In this document: positions 1-8,201 of the stretch, piece after piece
How the letters are laid out: each line of letters opens with the position of its first letter
Position numbering within the stretch: the stretch's first letter is position 1
Assembly (NCBI GenBank): GCA_963738665.1
Contig: CAVTXL010000004.1
Location: forward strand, 186,001 to 250,000
Origin: JABDGM01 sp963738665
GTDB taxonomy: Bacteria; Planctomycetota; Planctomycetia; Pirellulales; Lacipirellulaceae
Direction: 5' to 3'
Length of the DNA: 64,000 bases
Notes under the pieces: generated by a model
Seen by the model: only the letters and a program-made list of their open reading frames with translations
Told to the model about the DNA's origin: nothing
Database searches by the model: none
Translations under genes and position numbers: made by a program

Positions 1-19
1 AGATAGTTCGGCCGCCCTC

Positions 20-613
20 TTAATTAATGTGCTGCTTGTTTTCGAACTGTTCAAGTTTTAAAAGCGCTTTCTTTGCTTCTTCGGGTAAAAATTCAACTCG
101 TGCTTCGCTGGCCTGTCGAAGGATTGGAATCGCTGCTACTGCGGGTTCGCCGATATCACCGAGCGCCCGTGCAGCGTACCAAGGTGCACTTCCCTTTGAT
201 TTTCCAGTAACTCCAATTTCAACCTTACCAATTAGCACCTTGACAGCTGGGGCCGCTACAGGACCCAATGACCCAAGTGCCTGTATGGCAGCTTCTTCAA
301 CAAACGGATCTTCGTCGTGAGCTGCGCGAATTAAGTCCGGTATTGCATCTGTAGCGAGTGCGCCAAGATCCCCATCTCTAATAGCATAACAAACTTGATA
401 TCGCGCAAACCTCCATTTCCCATTTAGAATTTCGAGAAGTTCCTTCAGAGCCGTCTTGCCTTCGTCAGAATTCGGCCTTGCCTTTATTTTAGCCACTAAG
501 GCTTTTACATGTCGTGACACTTCTTGGCGACTGTCTGCCGTGTCGCACCCGCCGGCAAACACAGTTGCGCCAACGGATACAACTATGCATATGAGGCCTA
601 ACCATCGACTCAT
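20..613 (-). CDS. HEAT-repeat lipoprotein
   Basis: A protein of 197 residues. It opens with a basic residue, a hydrophobic stretch and a lipobox-like FAGGC, so it is probably a lipoprotein anchored at Cys 24 or nearby. Residues about 75-185 contain alpha-helical HEAT/PBS-type repeats (DGDLGALATDAIPDLI, DEDPFVEEAAIQALGSLG, APWYAARALGDIGEPA), which normally make protein-protein contact surfaces. A longer frame to 667 exists, but the ATG at 613 starts directly at the signal peptide and is preferred. It is followed downstream by the window edge and preceded upstream by a repeat and the ISL3 element. The specific role is unknown. Confidence 0.75.
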   Translation of the reverse strand: MSRWLGLICIVVSVGATVFAGGCDTADSRQEVSRHVKALVAKIKARPNSDEGKTALKELLEILNGKWRFARYQVCYAIRDGDLGALATDAIPDLIRAAHDEDPFVEEAAIQALGSLGPVAAPAVKVLIGKVEIGVTGKSKGSAPWYAARALGDIGEPAVAAIPILRQASEARVEFLPEEAKKALLKLEQFENKQHIN

Positions 614-625
614 GTTTCTGCTCTC

Positions 626-654
626 GGGGACCAACGCGGGGGACCAACGGGGAC
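626..654. repeat. GGGGACCAACG direct repeat
   Basis: Two near-identical units of GGGGACCAACG(C)GG lie just upstream of the HEAT lipoprotein gene. The same double unit recurs at 4261-4290, after the WD40 gene. The function is unknown; it looks like a dispersed intergenic repeat. Confidence 0.6.
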
Positions 655-947
655 AACCACACTTCAATCAATCTCCTGGCCATTTTAATGCGTCACGGCG
701 GGTAATTCTACGCGCAATTCGTTTGTGCGAGCTGCAGAGTCGCCTGAATCGGCGTGCGGAAAAGGCGGCTTCAGCTTAAGAACTGCGGCGCGCGGGCGGC
801 GGCGCGCAGTGTGGCCGCGGGACGTGCTCGGCGTGAGGCTGGAAGCGCGGCTGAATCGGCCGCGGCCCTAGGGGCCCGCGAGCAGCGACGCTCGGCCGCG
901 GTGCCGGAAGTGTACACGCGTACCATAGCGTGTCAAGCGGGTCGCGA
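655..947. other. Gene-free, very GC-rich spacer
   Basis: I see no convincing gene here. The stretch around 786-900 is extremely GC-rich (runs of GCG/CGG), and short frames through it have no recognisable protein character. Confidence 0.5.
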
Positions 948-955
948 GAAAAAAT
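948..955. repeat. Left target-site duplication of the ISL3 element
   Basis: GAAAAAAT, identical to 2549-2556 on the other side of the element. Confidence 0.9.
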
Positions 956-961
956 GCCTCG

Positions 962-2218
962 TCAGAGGAATTCGTGGGTGAATTCTCTTTCAGGTAATGC
1001 GGCGAGATTATGATACAAGGCGATTTCATAGGCTTCTTGGGTCCGAAAGCCGTACGATTTTCTGGTGATCAGTTTGAGTTTGTTGTTAAATCCCTCGACG
1101 ATTCCGGCAGATATGCGTCCTTCGGCCCGAAACCAATTCAGAATCAGTTCCCGTCGTTCCCGCAGTGTGCGAGCCACCTTCTTCATGGGTTCGATCTTGC
1201 TGCGCATGGCGCGCGTGCACCATTGGTCCAAGAAACGGCCCGCCCAGCCGGGGCTCCAATATTCCCAGAATCGCTGAAAGTCTTCCTTCATCAAATGACT
1301 GCGAACGCTCTTCAGGTTGTATTGCAGGAGTTCGTTAAGTTTGATCGTTTGCTTCTCGGTGAGGTTTTCGGGGCGCTTCAAGAGCAGCCAACGGGCGCCT
1401 TGCAAGTGAGGTTCGTAACCATCTCGTTTCAACTCTTTGACTTCGGCCGCTCGGACTTCATCGAGGGCCTTGTTCATCCGCTGCATGACATGAAACCGGT
1501 CCAATATGTGTACGGCGTGGGAGGCCTTCTTGGCAATCACCTTCAGGTACGCTTTCCACATGTCACTGCAGATAAACTCGAGCCGTGCCGTCCGCTCCTG
1601 GCCCAGAAAGCGGAAGAACCGCAGCAAGGTCTTTGCCTTTCGGTCGGGGCCGATCCACAGCAGCCGTTTCTGGTCTTCATCGATCTGATACACCACCGTT
1701 TGGTAGTTGTGCCCCCGATGCCACTGAACTTCATCCACGCCGATCGAAGCAACGGATTCCAGATCCCGACGCGCCAAACCCCAGTTCACTGCTTGTTTTA
1801 CCGCCGCAAACACGCGATCCCAGCTCACACGCAGCGCCTCGGACACTTCCTTCCACGACATCCGCCGCGCCCACTTGGCCAAGTACCACGCGTATTCGAC
1901 CGTCATCGTGCTCTTCCCCTCGGCCCATGGAACTCGCTCCACCTTCACTCCACAGGCGGGGCAATCGACCCGCCGCATCGAGTACACGAACACGACGGCT
2001 ATGCCCCACAGCGGAATGAAGTCAAACCGCCGCGGTGTCGGCATGGTATCGTATCCGGGGCGTCGTTTTCCGCAGCCCGAGCAAACAGGTCGCCCGTTGG
2101 ATCGAGGTTGGACCTCGACGTCAACCGCCGGCGTCAATGCATCCTCCTGCCAGGTAATCTTTCCAAACACAAACGACTTGTAATTGGTGACGCGATTGAG
2201 GATAGTTTTCAAGTGCAT
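962..2218 (-). CDS. ISL3-family transposase
   Basis: DDE transposase of the ISL3 family, the only gene of the surrounding element. It has an N-terminal zinc-binding region with CSGCG and CPACG pairs, then a helix-turn-helix-like segment (MSWKEVSEALRVSWDRV). The catalytic core has the DDE markers GVDEVQWHRG, CSDMWKAYL and AGIVEGFNNKLK. The stop codon lies inside the left inverted repeat, which is common in compact insertion sequences. I chose the ATG at 2218 (MHLKTIL); a GTG at 2272 adds 18 residues (total 436) and cannot be excluded. Both starts lie within the arms of an inverted repeat (2213-2283). No frameshift or stop is visible, so the enzyme is probably functional. Confidence 0.92.
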   Translation of the reverse strand: MHLKTILNRVTNYKSFVFGKITWQEDALTPAVDVEVQPRSNGRPVCSGCGKRRPGYDTMPTPRRFDFIPLWGIAVVFVYSMRRVDCPACGVKVERVPWAEGKSTMTVEYAWYLAKWARRMSWKEVSEALRVSWDRVFAAVKQAVNWGLARRDLESVASIGVDEVQWHRGHNYQTVVYQIDEDQKRLLWIGPDRKAKTLLRFFRFLGQERTARLEFICSDMWKAYLKVIAKKASHAVHILDRFHVMQRMNKALDEVRAAEVKELKRDGYEPHLQGARWLLLKRPENLTEKQTIKLNELLQYNLKSVRSHLMKEDFQRFWEYWSPGWAGRFLDQWCTRAMRSKIEPMKKVARTLRERRELILNWFRAEGRISAGIVEGFNNKLKLITRKSYGFRTQEAYEIALYHNLAALPEREFTHEFL

Positions 2219-2283
2219 CCTGCGTGCCTTTGGCTGGACAGTTGTGATAAACCATCCATAACCGAAGATCACGCAGGATGCAC
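2213..2283 (-). promoter_or_regulatory. Inverted repeat overlapping the transposase start
   Basis: A perfect 14-bp inverted repeat, GTGCATCCTGCGTG at 2213-2226 and its complement at 2270-2283, flanks a 43-nt loop. The start codon at 2218 is in one arm and the alternative GTG at 2272 is in the other. In RNA read from outside the element this hairpin could hide the start, a device known from IS10 and IS50. This function is an inference. Confidence 0.5.
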
Positions 2284-2337
2284 TTCTACTTCTTCCTCAA
2301 TCGTTGCAAAAACTTCCCTTTCTGGGCAGGTTCGTCA

Positions 2338-2417
2338 GGCTTCGTCGTCCTTTCATCCGTCGGGGCTCACCCCCGGGCGCAGCGCATGGCCCCGACGGAT
2401 GAAAGGACGACGAAGCC
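2338..2417. repeat. Long perfect palindrome inside the ISL3 element
   Basis: Two 29-bp arms (2338-2366 and 2389-2417) are perfect reverse complements around a 22-nt loop. It lies between the transposase start and the right end of the element. It could be a transcription block against read-in or a transposase binding site; it could also be a genomic palindromic repeat carried along. Confidence 0.8.
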
Positions 2418-2548
2418 GTAGACCCGTCAATAGACGTTGCCTCGCACTGGCCAAACCAGGCTTTGTTGTTCAGATTCCTGAGGGGCCTCGACGTCGCCCC
2501 TCTAACCGCCTTACGCCGCTATTCACCCACTAATTCCTCTGAAGACCC

Positions 2549-2556
2549 GAAAAAAT
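2549..2556. repeat. Right target-site duplication of the ISL3 element
   Basis: GAAAAAAT, identical to 948-955. Confidence 0.9.
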
Positions 2557-3038
2557 AGACCGCAAATTCCAGCCGTTTTCGTTAAAACGTGGCTGTCCCC
2601 GTCGCGTCGCCGTTCGACTCCGCCGTGCCGCGTCACCGCTTGCCATAGCGCGGCGCCGCGTGTTGCCTTCCCGCAGACAGCACAGGGTCGGCGCACGAAA
2701 GTTGTGATTTCGGAGCTCAATAGCTGGCCTGCCTGTACCTCTGGCCGATGCTACACCCGGGATGTTACCATCCCCAGCGTACGGTTCGAGGCCGCAGTGG
2801 TTGGCTGGACCTTCTGCGTAGGACTCTTGCATTCCCAACTCCAAGCCGGTTTATCCCGGCGCTTTCGCTGTCCCCTTTTCTTTCCCGGGAGGGAATTCGC
2901 TGGGCAATTGAGAGCATGACGGAGGTGAGGCTGTTGGTGATTCGCGATGTGGGTTAATGTAGGTCAGGGAATAAGCTGTCCCGTTGAAAGCGAATAGGCT
3001 GACCGAAGCGGGGTTCAATCCACGCGGAAATAAACGTA
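2557..3038. other. Spacer between ISL3 element and WD40 gene
   Basis: No gene is supported in these 480 bases. It contains a fragment near 2585-2610 (ACGTGGCTGTCCCC, then GCGTCGCCGTTCGA) that resembles the GTGCCTGTCCCC-type repeats at 4528 and 39950. GCGTCGCCGTTCGA also recurs near 10757. Confidence 0.45.
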
Positions 3039-4217
3039 ATGCGAGCAGTTTCCCATACTATTGCGCTATTGTGTGCTGTCGCCGCAGCGCAACTGGCGCA
3101 CGCCCAGCAAAAGATTCAACTGCAGGGGCACGATGAGAAGACTTACCTGAGGGATATTGCCTTTTCGCCAGACGGCAAGTTGCTCGCGTCGGCCGCACAA
3201 GACGGTTCGGTGCTGATTTGGGACGCGAGCATGGGAACGCTCGTCAAATCACTGAAGTGCTCGGACGGGATAGAGCATGTCGAATTCTCGCCGAGCGGCC
3301 GGCAACTGGCCGCCGTTCAGAATGCGCGAAGGCCAACGCCTGATGACGAAGTTGTTGTCAACGTCCAGCTTTGGGACACGTCTTCCTGGGAGAAGAGCGA
3401 GATGCGGTTTGCGGGAAAGCCGGGATGCCGCGTTTTGAGCACTTATCTTCCTGGCGGCGACATGATCACGTGTTTTCAAAATGACGCCTTTGGCGACAGT
3501 GAGTTGCAGCGTTGGTCGCCCGCGGGCTACGAGGTGCAACCTGCATTCACTGCGAAGAAGAAGTTCTTCGTCAGTCTTACCGTCTCGCCCGATGGCAATT
3601 GGCTGGCCGGCGCGTCGACGCCCGGAATGTTGTGGCGCACAAACGACTTCAGCCGTCCAAGAGTAATCAAGGGAATTTTTCGGCCGTTTGAGTTCTCGCC
3701 CGACAGCCAACTTTTGGCAGGCACGGAACTGGAGGAGGACAAGTCGGATACTCGGTCGCGCGTGGTGCTGTGGAATGTGAAAGACCTGCGCGAGGTCGGC
3801 ACGCTTTCAGGCTTCGTGGGCTATGTCAGCAAAATCTCGTTTTCGCGCGATGGCCGGCATCTGGCTGCGGCCGCGACCAACCTTGACGACCGGGGCGCGA
3901 ATCGTGGCTCGAAGGTTCAAGTTTGGGATCTGACGACCGGAGAACGGCGGTCGTTGGAAGACGACACGTTTTGCATGGGCCTCAGTTTTTCGCCCACTGC
4001 CGACGTACTGGCAAGTTCGTTCGCCAAGCCCAGCCCGGGCATTCGCTTCTGGAACAGCCAGACGGGTGAAGTGGCAGCGACGGCCAATTACGGCGAGTCC
4101 AAAACAAACACGATCGTAAAACTCATCTACTCTCCCAAGGGAAACCGCATCGCAACAATCGCCGTATTCAGCGAACGCTACGACGGGCTCTGCCTATGGG
4201 CCCTCGACTCTCAGTGA
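3039..4217 (+). CDS. Secreted WD40-repeat protein
   Basis: A protein of 392 residues with a signal peptide (residues 1-22, ending AHAQ) followed by WD40 repeats. Repeats are recognisable from pairs such as IAFSPDGKLLASAAQDGSVLIWD, split around residues 42-63, then VEFSPSGRQLAAV, FEFSPDSQLLAGT, ISFSRDGRHLAAA and LSFSPTADVLASS, each followed by a W-D/N-like strand end. This is enough for a six- or seven-bladed beta-propeller acting in the periplasm or at the cell surface. No enzymatic or kinase domain is attached, although planctomycetes often fuse them. It sits alone between repeat-rich spacers. The ligand is unknown. Confidence 0.85.
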   Translation: MRAVSHTIALLCAVAAAQLAHAQQKIQLQGHDEKTYLRDIAFSPDGKLLASAAQDGSVLIWDASMGTLVKSLKCSDGIEHVEFSPSGRQLAAVQNARRPTPDDEVVVNVQLWDTSSWEKSEMRFAGKPGCRVLSTYLPGGDMITCFQNDAFGDSELQRWSPAGYEVQPAFTAKKKFFVSLTVSPDGNWLAGASTPGMLWRTNDFSRPRVIKGIFRPFEFSPDSQLLAGTELEEDKSDTRSRVVLWNVKDLREVGTLSGFVGYVSKISFSRDGRHLAAAATNLDDRGANRGSKVQVWDLTTGERRSLEDDTFCMGLSFSPTADVLASSFAKPSPGIRFWNSQTGEVAATANYGESKTNTIVKLIYSPKGNRIATIAVFSERYDGLCLWALDSQ

Positions 4218-4260
4218 GCCGCCTCGATCCATTCGAGGACGGATATTTCCGACGTCGTTT

Positions 4261-4290
4261 GGGGGACCAACGGGGGGGACCAACGGGGAC
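4261..4290. repeat. GGGGACCAACG direct repeat, second copy
   Basis: Two units of GGGGGACCAACGG(GGG) sit 43 bases after the WD40 stop codon. They match the double unit at 626-654. Confidence 0.6.
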
Positions 4291-4357
4291 ATCTATGGAA
4301 AGACTCGTGTCAACCGGTTGGCTTACATTTCTTTGAATTTCCAGGCATTTGGCGGGA

Positions 4358-4437
4358 GGGGTGCCTTCGTCGGAGCCGGCCGTCGCTCGCTCGCCCCGCT
4401 ATTGGCGAGTGACGGCCGGCGCAGGCGAAGGCACCCC
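4358..4437. repeat. Long imperfect hairpin
   Basis: GGGGTGCCTTCG at 4358-4369 pairs with CGAAGGCACCCC at 4426-4437. Inside it, CCGGCCGTC and CTCGC pair with GCGAG and ACGGCCGG, so most of this 80-bp stretch can fold into one long stem. It lies in a gene-free repeat strip and is probably a dispersed palindromic element. Confidence 0.6.
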
Positions 4438-4527
4438 GGTGCCTTGGTTGGTGAGGCCCGAGCGAAGCGACTTCACGGGAGTGGGTGCCTCTGCAACCTG
4501 GCGGGTGTCGATTCCAGTTGCCAGAAT

Positions 4528-4577
4528 GGCTGGCTGTCCCCATTGCTGCAAATTGTGCCTGTCCCCCTTCTGAGGCC
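4528..4577. repeat. GCCTGTCCCC-type repeat
   Basis: Contains GGCTGTCCCCATTG and CAAATTGTGCCTGTCCCC in tandem. The word AAATGTGCCTGTC recurs at 39954-39967 and a relative occurs near 2585. It is probably a REP-like dispersed sequence. Confidence 0.45.
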
Positions 4578-4716
4578 GTTTTGAAACTGCTTCTCGACGG
4601 ACACCCACATTGGCGCTCCTTGCGACATCGATTGCGACGACGAAATCGCCATTCAACTGCGAATGGCTGTCGCGATCTGTCTGTATTAGAACCTGGGTGC
4701 GGGGCGCTTCGGAACA

Positions 4717-4759
4717 GGAGGCAACAGAGGAAACGAAGAAAAAGCTCTCTGTTTGTTCC
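4717..4759. repeat. Inverted repeat just after the GxxExxY remnant
   Basis: GGAGGCAACAGAG (4717-4729) pairs imperfectly with CTCTGTTTGTTCC (4747-4759). A related CTCTGTTATCTCCGTTCC word occurs at 4930-4956 on the other side of the GxxExxY remnant. The remnant is therefore bracketed by related sequence. Confidence 0.45.
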
Positions 4760-4774
4760 GTCTTCTCCGTTGAC

Positions 4775-4915
4775 TCACTCGAGGTTCGCGCCAGGAAGGA
4801 TCAACCTTGACGCGCCGTCGGAGAGTTTCAGTTCCTTAAAATTGATGATCAGTCCCAACGGGATATCGAGCTGTTTCATATCGCTCAGCAATTGCGACAG
4901 AGAAAACCGTGCCAG
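4775..4915 (-). pseudogene. C-terminal remnant of a GxxExxY gene
   Basis: The minus strand reads 46 codons that end in LDIPLGLIINFKELKLSDG and SRLILPGANLE, then TGA. This matches the usual C-terminus of GxxExxY-family proteins, where a strand of the form PLGLLINFN is followed by a short tail. The upstream part, including the GxxExxY motif itself, is gone; sequence before 4915 no longer reads as this family. It is bracketed by CTCTGTT-type repeats. An interrupted relative lies at 56157-58075. Identification rests on memory of the family, without an alignment. Confidence 0.6.
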
Positions 4916-5145
4916 CCAGCCCCGCATTTCTCTGTTATCTCCGTTCCCTTCTGTTCATACAACAGCTCAAGTGCCCGTCTGTTTTCAGCTTTGAATTCCC
5001 CTCGCGAAAAGAGCGCAGTGCCGGCCCCCTTCAGTCTGCCAAATTCGGTGACCGAAAACAACCAAATTATTCTCTAGCCGTCGTCGTCTATTTCTTTCCA
5101 AACAAACGCTTTTTCGCTTGGCACTCCGCCGCGCTGAACCCGCGT

Positions 5146-5183
<38 letters not shown>

Positions 5184-5330
5184 GTGGCCATTTCCCTCGG
5201 TTGAATTCTGGACAAATATCCACTATACTCCTCTCGGCAATCACCAGCCGTCGCTCTTTGATAATCGACAACCGCAACCGTCACGTTTCCACGCGGCGAT
5301 CCACTCGGGCTGCGCTGCTGCTGACGTTTT

Positions 5331-5391
5331 GAGCTTATCCCAGAACCGTCGGGGATTGTCCCCCTCTCTGAGACGGTACTGGGATAAGCTC
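5331..5391. repeat. Palindromic repeat (GAGCTTATCCCAG type)
   Basis: GAGCTTATCCCAGAACCGTC (5331-5350) is repeated as its reverse complement at 5372-5391 with one mismatch. The loop contains GGGGATTGTCCCC, itself a small palindrome. It lies about 215 bases beyond the flhB stop codon, so it could end the long flagellar transcript; there is no T-run. Confidence 0.7.
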
Positions 5392-5607
5392 TTTGTCGCA
5401 GCGAAAGAATCGAATCTGCACAAATCTCCCGGGGACGCACCTTCAAAATCTACCGGGAAAGTTCGAAGATGGCCAAAACTCGGTGGGGGAGTATTGGACA
5501 CCTTCGAAGTTCGCTGGGAAGGCGGGCCGCTTGGCGGTTTGCCATGCGGTACATTTCGCTCTACTCCCGCAGCGAATCGTTGTTTCTCCCCCCACCGCGG
5601 GGCCCAG

Positions 5608-6693
5608 TTACGCGGCATGAGGCGGCGTCGGCATCTTCTTGCCGGTGAGCTGGTAAACGTACGCCAGCACCTCGGCCACGGCCCCGTACGACTCGGACGG
5701 AATCGGATGGCCAATTTTGACTTCCTTATAGAGCAGCCGGGCCAGCGGCTTGCGTTCGACGATCGGGATGTCGTTCTCCAGCGCCAGCTTGCGAATCCGC
5801 TGGGCGAGCACGCCTGCCCCTTTGGCGACGACGATCGGCGCCGCCATCTCCAGCGGGTCATATTGAATCGCCACGGCCAGCTCGGTTGGGTTCGTGACGA
5901 CGACGTCGGCCTTTGGCACTGCGTTGCCGATGCGGTTGGCGACCATCTGCCGCTGGATGGCCCGGCGGCGGGCGACGATCTGCGGATCGCCCTGCAGGTT
6001 TTTCATCTCCTCGCGAATTTCCTGATGCGTCATTCGCAGGTCCTGCTCGAGCTTCCACCGCTGCGCGGCGTAATCGAGAATTGCCAAAACGAAGAGGGCC
6101 AGCCCAATCCACAGCGTTGCACTGAGACAGATGTTGACCAGGAACTGCGCGAGTTGCGGAACATCGAGCCCGCCGGCGCCAAGCACCTCCTCGCGCCGTT
6201 TCCATAACACGATCGCGGCCACGTCGGCGACGATCAGCACTTTGACCAGTCCGAAACCAAGCCGCAGCGTGCCCTGCAGCGAAAAGATCCGTTGCAGACC
6301 GGCCAGCGGGCTGAGCCGGCTGATGTCGGGCGAAATGCGCTCCGGCACGTACAAAAACCCGATTTGCAGCACGCTCGATAAAATGGCCGCCAGCACTAAT
6401 AGGCCCATCAGCGGCAGCGTCACGCCGGCCACGCCTAGGCCCACGCCTTTCCACTGGTGCAGCCAGGTGTTCATGTTCGGGGCGATGTCGGGCACCTCGC
6501 CCAGTTGACGACTCATGAGGTCGGCCGCGAACGTCACAATGCCGCCCCCCATCAACAGCAGCAACATGACGCCGGCCAAGAGCAGCGCGGCCGAGCCCAA
6601 GTCCTGGCTAAACGCGACCTGCCCCCTTTCGCGGGCCTCCTGCCGGCGATGCTGGGTCGGTTCGAACGACTTTTCGCCAGCAGTTTCAGCCAT
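5608..6693 (-). CDS. flhB: Flagellar export switch protein FlhB
   Basis: Inner-membrane component of the flagellar type III export gate that switches substrate from hook to filament subunits. The 361-residue protein has four membrane segments in residues 30-210 and then the cytoplasmic domain. The self-cleavage loop reads VVVTNPTELAVAIQYDP (about 263-279). The family norm is NPTH, so the histidine is glutamate here, while the Asn-Pro pair needed for cleavage is kept. It is the last gene of the minus-strand flagellar cluster. It is separated from fliR by 285 bases of repeats, so it may be expressed somewhat independently. Length and N-terminus (EPTQHRRQEARERGQVAFS) are normal. Confidence 0.97.
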   Translation of the reverse strand: MAETAGEKSFEPTQHRRQEARERGQVAFSQDLGSAALLLAGVMLLLLMGGGIVTFAADLMSRQLGEVPDIAPNMNTWLHQWKGVGLGVAGVTLPLMGLLVLAAILSSVLQIGFLYVPERISPDISRLSPLAGLQRIFSLQGTLRLGFGLVKVLIVADVAAIVLWKRREEVLGAGGLDVPQLAQFLVNICLSATLWIGLALFVLAILDYAAQRWKLEQDLRMTHQEIREEMKNLQGDPQIVARRRAIQRQMVANRIGNAVPKADVVVTNPTELAVAIQYDPLEMAAPIVVAKGAGVLAQRIRKLALENDIPIVERKPLARLLYKEVKIGHPIPSESYGAVAEVLAYVYQLTGKKMPTPPHAA

Positions 6694-6707
6694 TGGAAGG
6701 GATGATT

Positions 6708-6767
6708 AGGTGTCAGGTGTCAGGTGTCAGGTGTCAGGTGTCAGGTGTCAGGTGTCAGGTGTCAGGG
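6708..6767. repeat. Heptanucleotide array (AGGTGTC)8
   Basis: Eight exact tandem copies of AGGTGTC plus AGG, directly upstream of flhB (minus strand) in the fliR-flhB gap. Confidence 0.97.
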
Positions 6768-6820
6768 AACGCTTTGGCTTACGGGAGTGGGGTGAGCAAT
6801 GACGATGGCCGTCTGCCGCG

Positions 6821-6837
6821 ATCAACTATCAACTATC
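6821..6837. repeat. Heptanucleotide array (ATCAACT)2
   Basis: Two copies of ATCAACT followed by ATC, in the same gap as the AGGTGTC array. On its own it would be unremarkable; it is listed because it shares the 7-bp period. Confidence 0.5.
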
Positions 6838-6882
6838 GACCAGCATCGAACATCTAAGTGGACCCGCGGAAAGATCTCGCTT

Positions 6883-6942
6883 GTAGGACAGACAATCCTG
6901 TCCGTCGTATGGCTTGCCGACGGACAGGATTGTCCGTCCTAC
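6883..6942. repeat. Palindromic REP element (GGACAATCCTGTCC type)
   Basis: Two 25-bp arms (6883-6907 and 6918-6942) are reverse complements with one mismatch around a 10-nt loop. The core GTAGGACRGACAATCCTGTC recurs as single arms at 50730-50753 and 52102-52124. It lies between fliR and flhB and could act as an attenuator or stabilise the upstream mRNA. Confidence 0.85.
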
Positions 6943-6978
6943 GGCATATTGTCTTCGGCGGTCCTACGCAGCATTGTT

Positions 6979-7753
6979 TCATCCACTCCCGAGCGCCTCC
7001 TGTAACTTACTCATCACCTCGATCGCCGGCTCTTGAAACGTCCAGGCCGCAACGCCAAGCGAAACGAAGATCATGCCCAGCGTCAGCAGCGCGTTCAGGT
7101 TAAAGCCGACGGCAATGATGTTGATCTGCGGCAACGTGCGGCTAATGAGGCCCAGAACGATCGTCGAGAGGAGTAGGGCGACCACCATTGGCGCCGCACG
7201 CGCGAATGCCAAGCGCAAAGCTCTGCGTGGCCACGCTGGCGATCACCTCCACCACGTTGCTGCCCAGGTGGGCATGGCCGGGAGGCGAGGTGGCGAACGT
7301 ATCGAGCAGTGCGCCCATCACCGTCCGATGGCCGCCAATCGCCACGAACACGGCCAGCATCAGAAAGTAAAACAACTGCGAGAAAACAGCGACGTCCTCC
7401 TCAAACGTAGGATTGAACACGTCGGCCAGCGACATGCCGCTCATCTGGCTCACGATCTGGCCAGCCACTTGCACGCCCGAAAACAAGATATTAATCCCTA
7501 GGCCAAGTAGCAGCCCGACAACGACTTCGCTGGCCAGCAGCCGGCCCAGTTCCCCGATGTTCGAGACAGGCGGCAGCGAAGCGCTTATGTGCAGCGGCAC
7601 GATCAATAGCGTGATCGCCACCGCCAAAAACGCCCGTACCTGCCGCGGCAAGGCCAACGAGCCGAAGATCGGCGCCGTGGCCACCAGCGCGCCCGTGCGG
7701 GCCAGCACAAGCGTGAACACGATGAAGCGGCTGGTGAGGAAGGTTTCAAGCAT
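6979..7753 (-). CDS. fliR: Flagellar export protein FliR (frameshifted)
   Basis: Integral membrane component of the FliPQR export gate. The first frame (7753 down to about 7200) gives MLETFLTSRFIVFTLVLART and continues normally through FNPTFEEDVAVFSQLFYFLML to QSFALGIR. The rest (AAPMVVALLLSTIVLGLISR, then the typical PQINIIAVGFNLNA) is one frame over. The observed length is one base too long, so a single extra base in the CGCGCGTGCGGCGCC stretch near 7195-7205 explains the break. Corrected length is about 257 residues, normal for FliR. A sequencing error is more likely than a dead gene, since both halves are fully conserved. Confidence 0.93.
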
Positions 7754-7853
7754 GGGGAGTGGTGGGAGGGGAACGAACAGAGCGGTCGCGGAGCGGGGAG
7801 TAGAACGAACGGTCGTTTTGCTACTCTACTACTCTTCTACTCCAATTCTCCTC

Positions 7854-8120
7854 TTACAAGTTCTTGGGAATGTTCTCAATCAACTCCCGTGAGTACTCCA
7901 CCAGCCGCGTTAGCACCCACGGCAGAGTCAGGCCGATCGCCAGCGCCATTGCTACCAGCTTCGGCACGAAGGCGACTGTTTGCTCTTGAATCTGCGTCAG
8001 CGCCTGCATCAAGCCAACAATGAGGCCAATCAACATACCCGCCAGTAGCGCCGGCGCGGCAACGAGCATGGCGATCAAAATCGCTTCGCGCCCCAAATCA
8101 ACGGCATCCTGCGGATTCAT
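7854..8120 (-). CDS. fliQ: Flagellar export protein FliQ
   Basis: An 88-residue protein with two membrane helices (about 15-40 and 52-75) and the family look (DLGREAILIAMLVAAPALLAG, read as residues 8-28; GLMQALTQIQEQT). Part of the FliPQR core of the flagellar protein export gate. Start is an ATG and the length is typical. It sits between fliP and fliR in the canonical order. Confidence 0.96.
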   Translation of the reverse strand: MNPQDAVDLGREAILIAMLVAAPALLAGMLIGLIVGLMQALTQIQEQTVAFVPKLVAMALAIGLTLPWVLTRLVEYSRELIENIPKNL

Positions 8121-8201
8121 TGCGATAGGAGTCGGGGTTCAGATTCAGAGGTTAGCCATTCTTCCTGATACCCCGAACCTGACACCTGACGCCTTCTCCT
8201 C

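Larger units (their letters stand above)
956..2548 (-). mobile_element. Complete ISL3-family insertion sequence, 1593 bp
   Basis: The element is bounded by terminal inverted repeats at 956-983 and 2521-2548. The inner 22 bp (962-983 against 2521-2542) differ at one base; the outer 6 bp are less well matched. It is flanked by an identical 8-bp direct repeat, GAAAAAAT, at 948-955 and 2549-2556. ISL3 elements typically make 8-bp duplications, so the boundary is well supported. It carries one transposase gene, a start-codon hairpin and a long internal palindrome. It appears structurally intact and possibly recently inserted. Confidence 0.92.

Noticed and set aside
1010..2533. 507-codon plus-strand open frame opposite the ISL3 transposase
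   Set aside because: It lies wholly antisense to a transposase with clear domain motifs and has no recognisable protein features; GC-rich antisense frames are commonly open.
6708..6767. Possible CRISPR-like array
   Set aside because: The 7-bp units are perfectly contiguous with no spacers, and no cas genes are present anywhere in the window.
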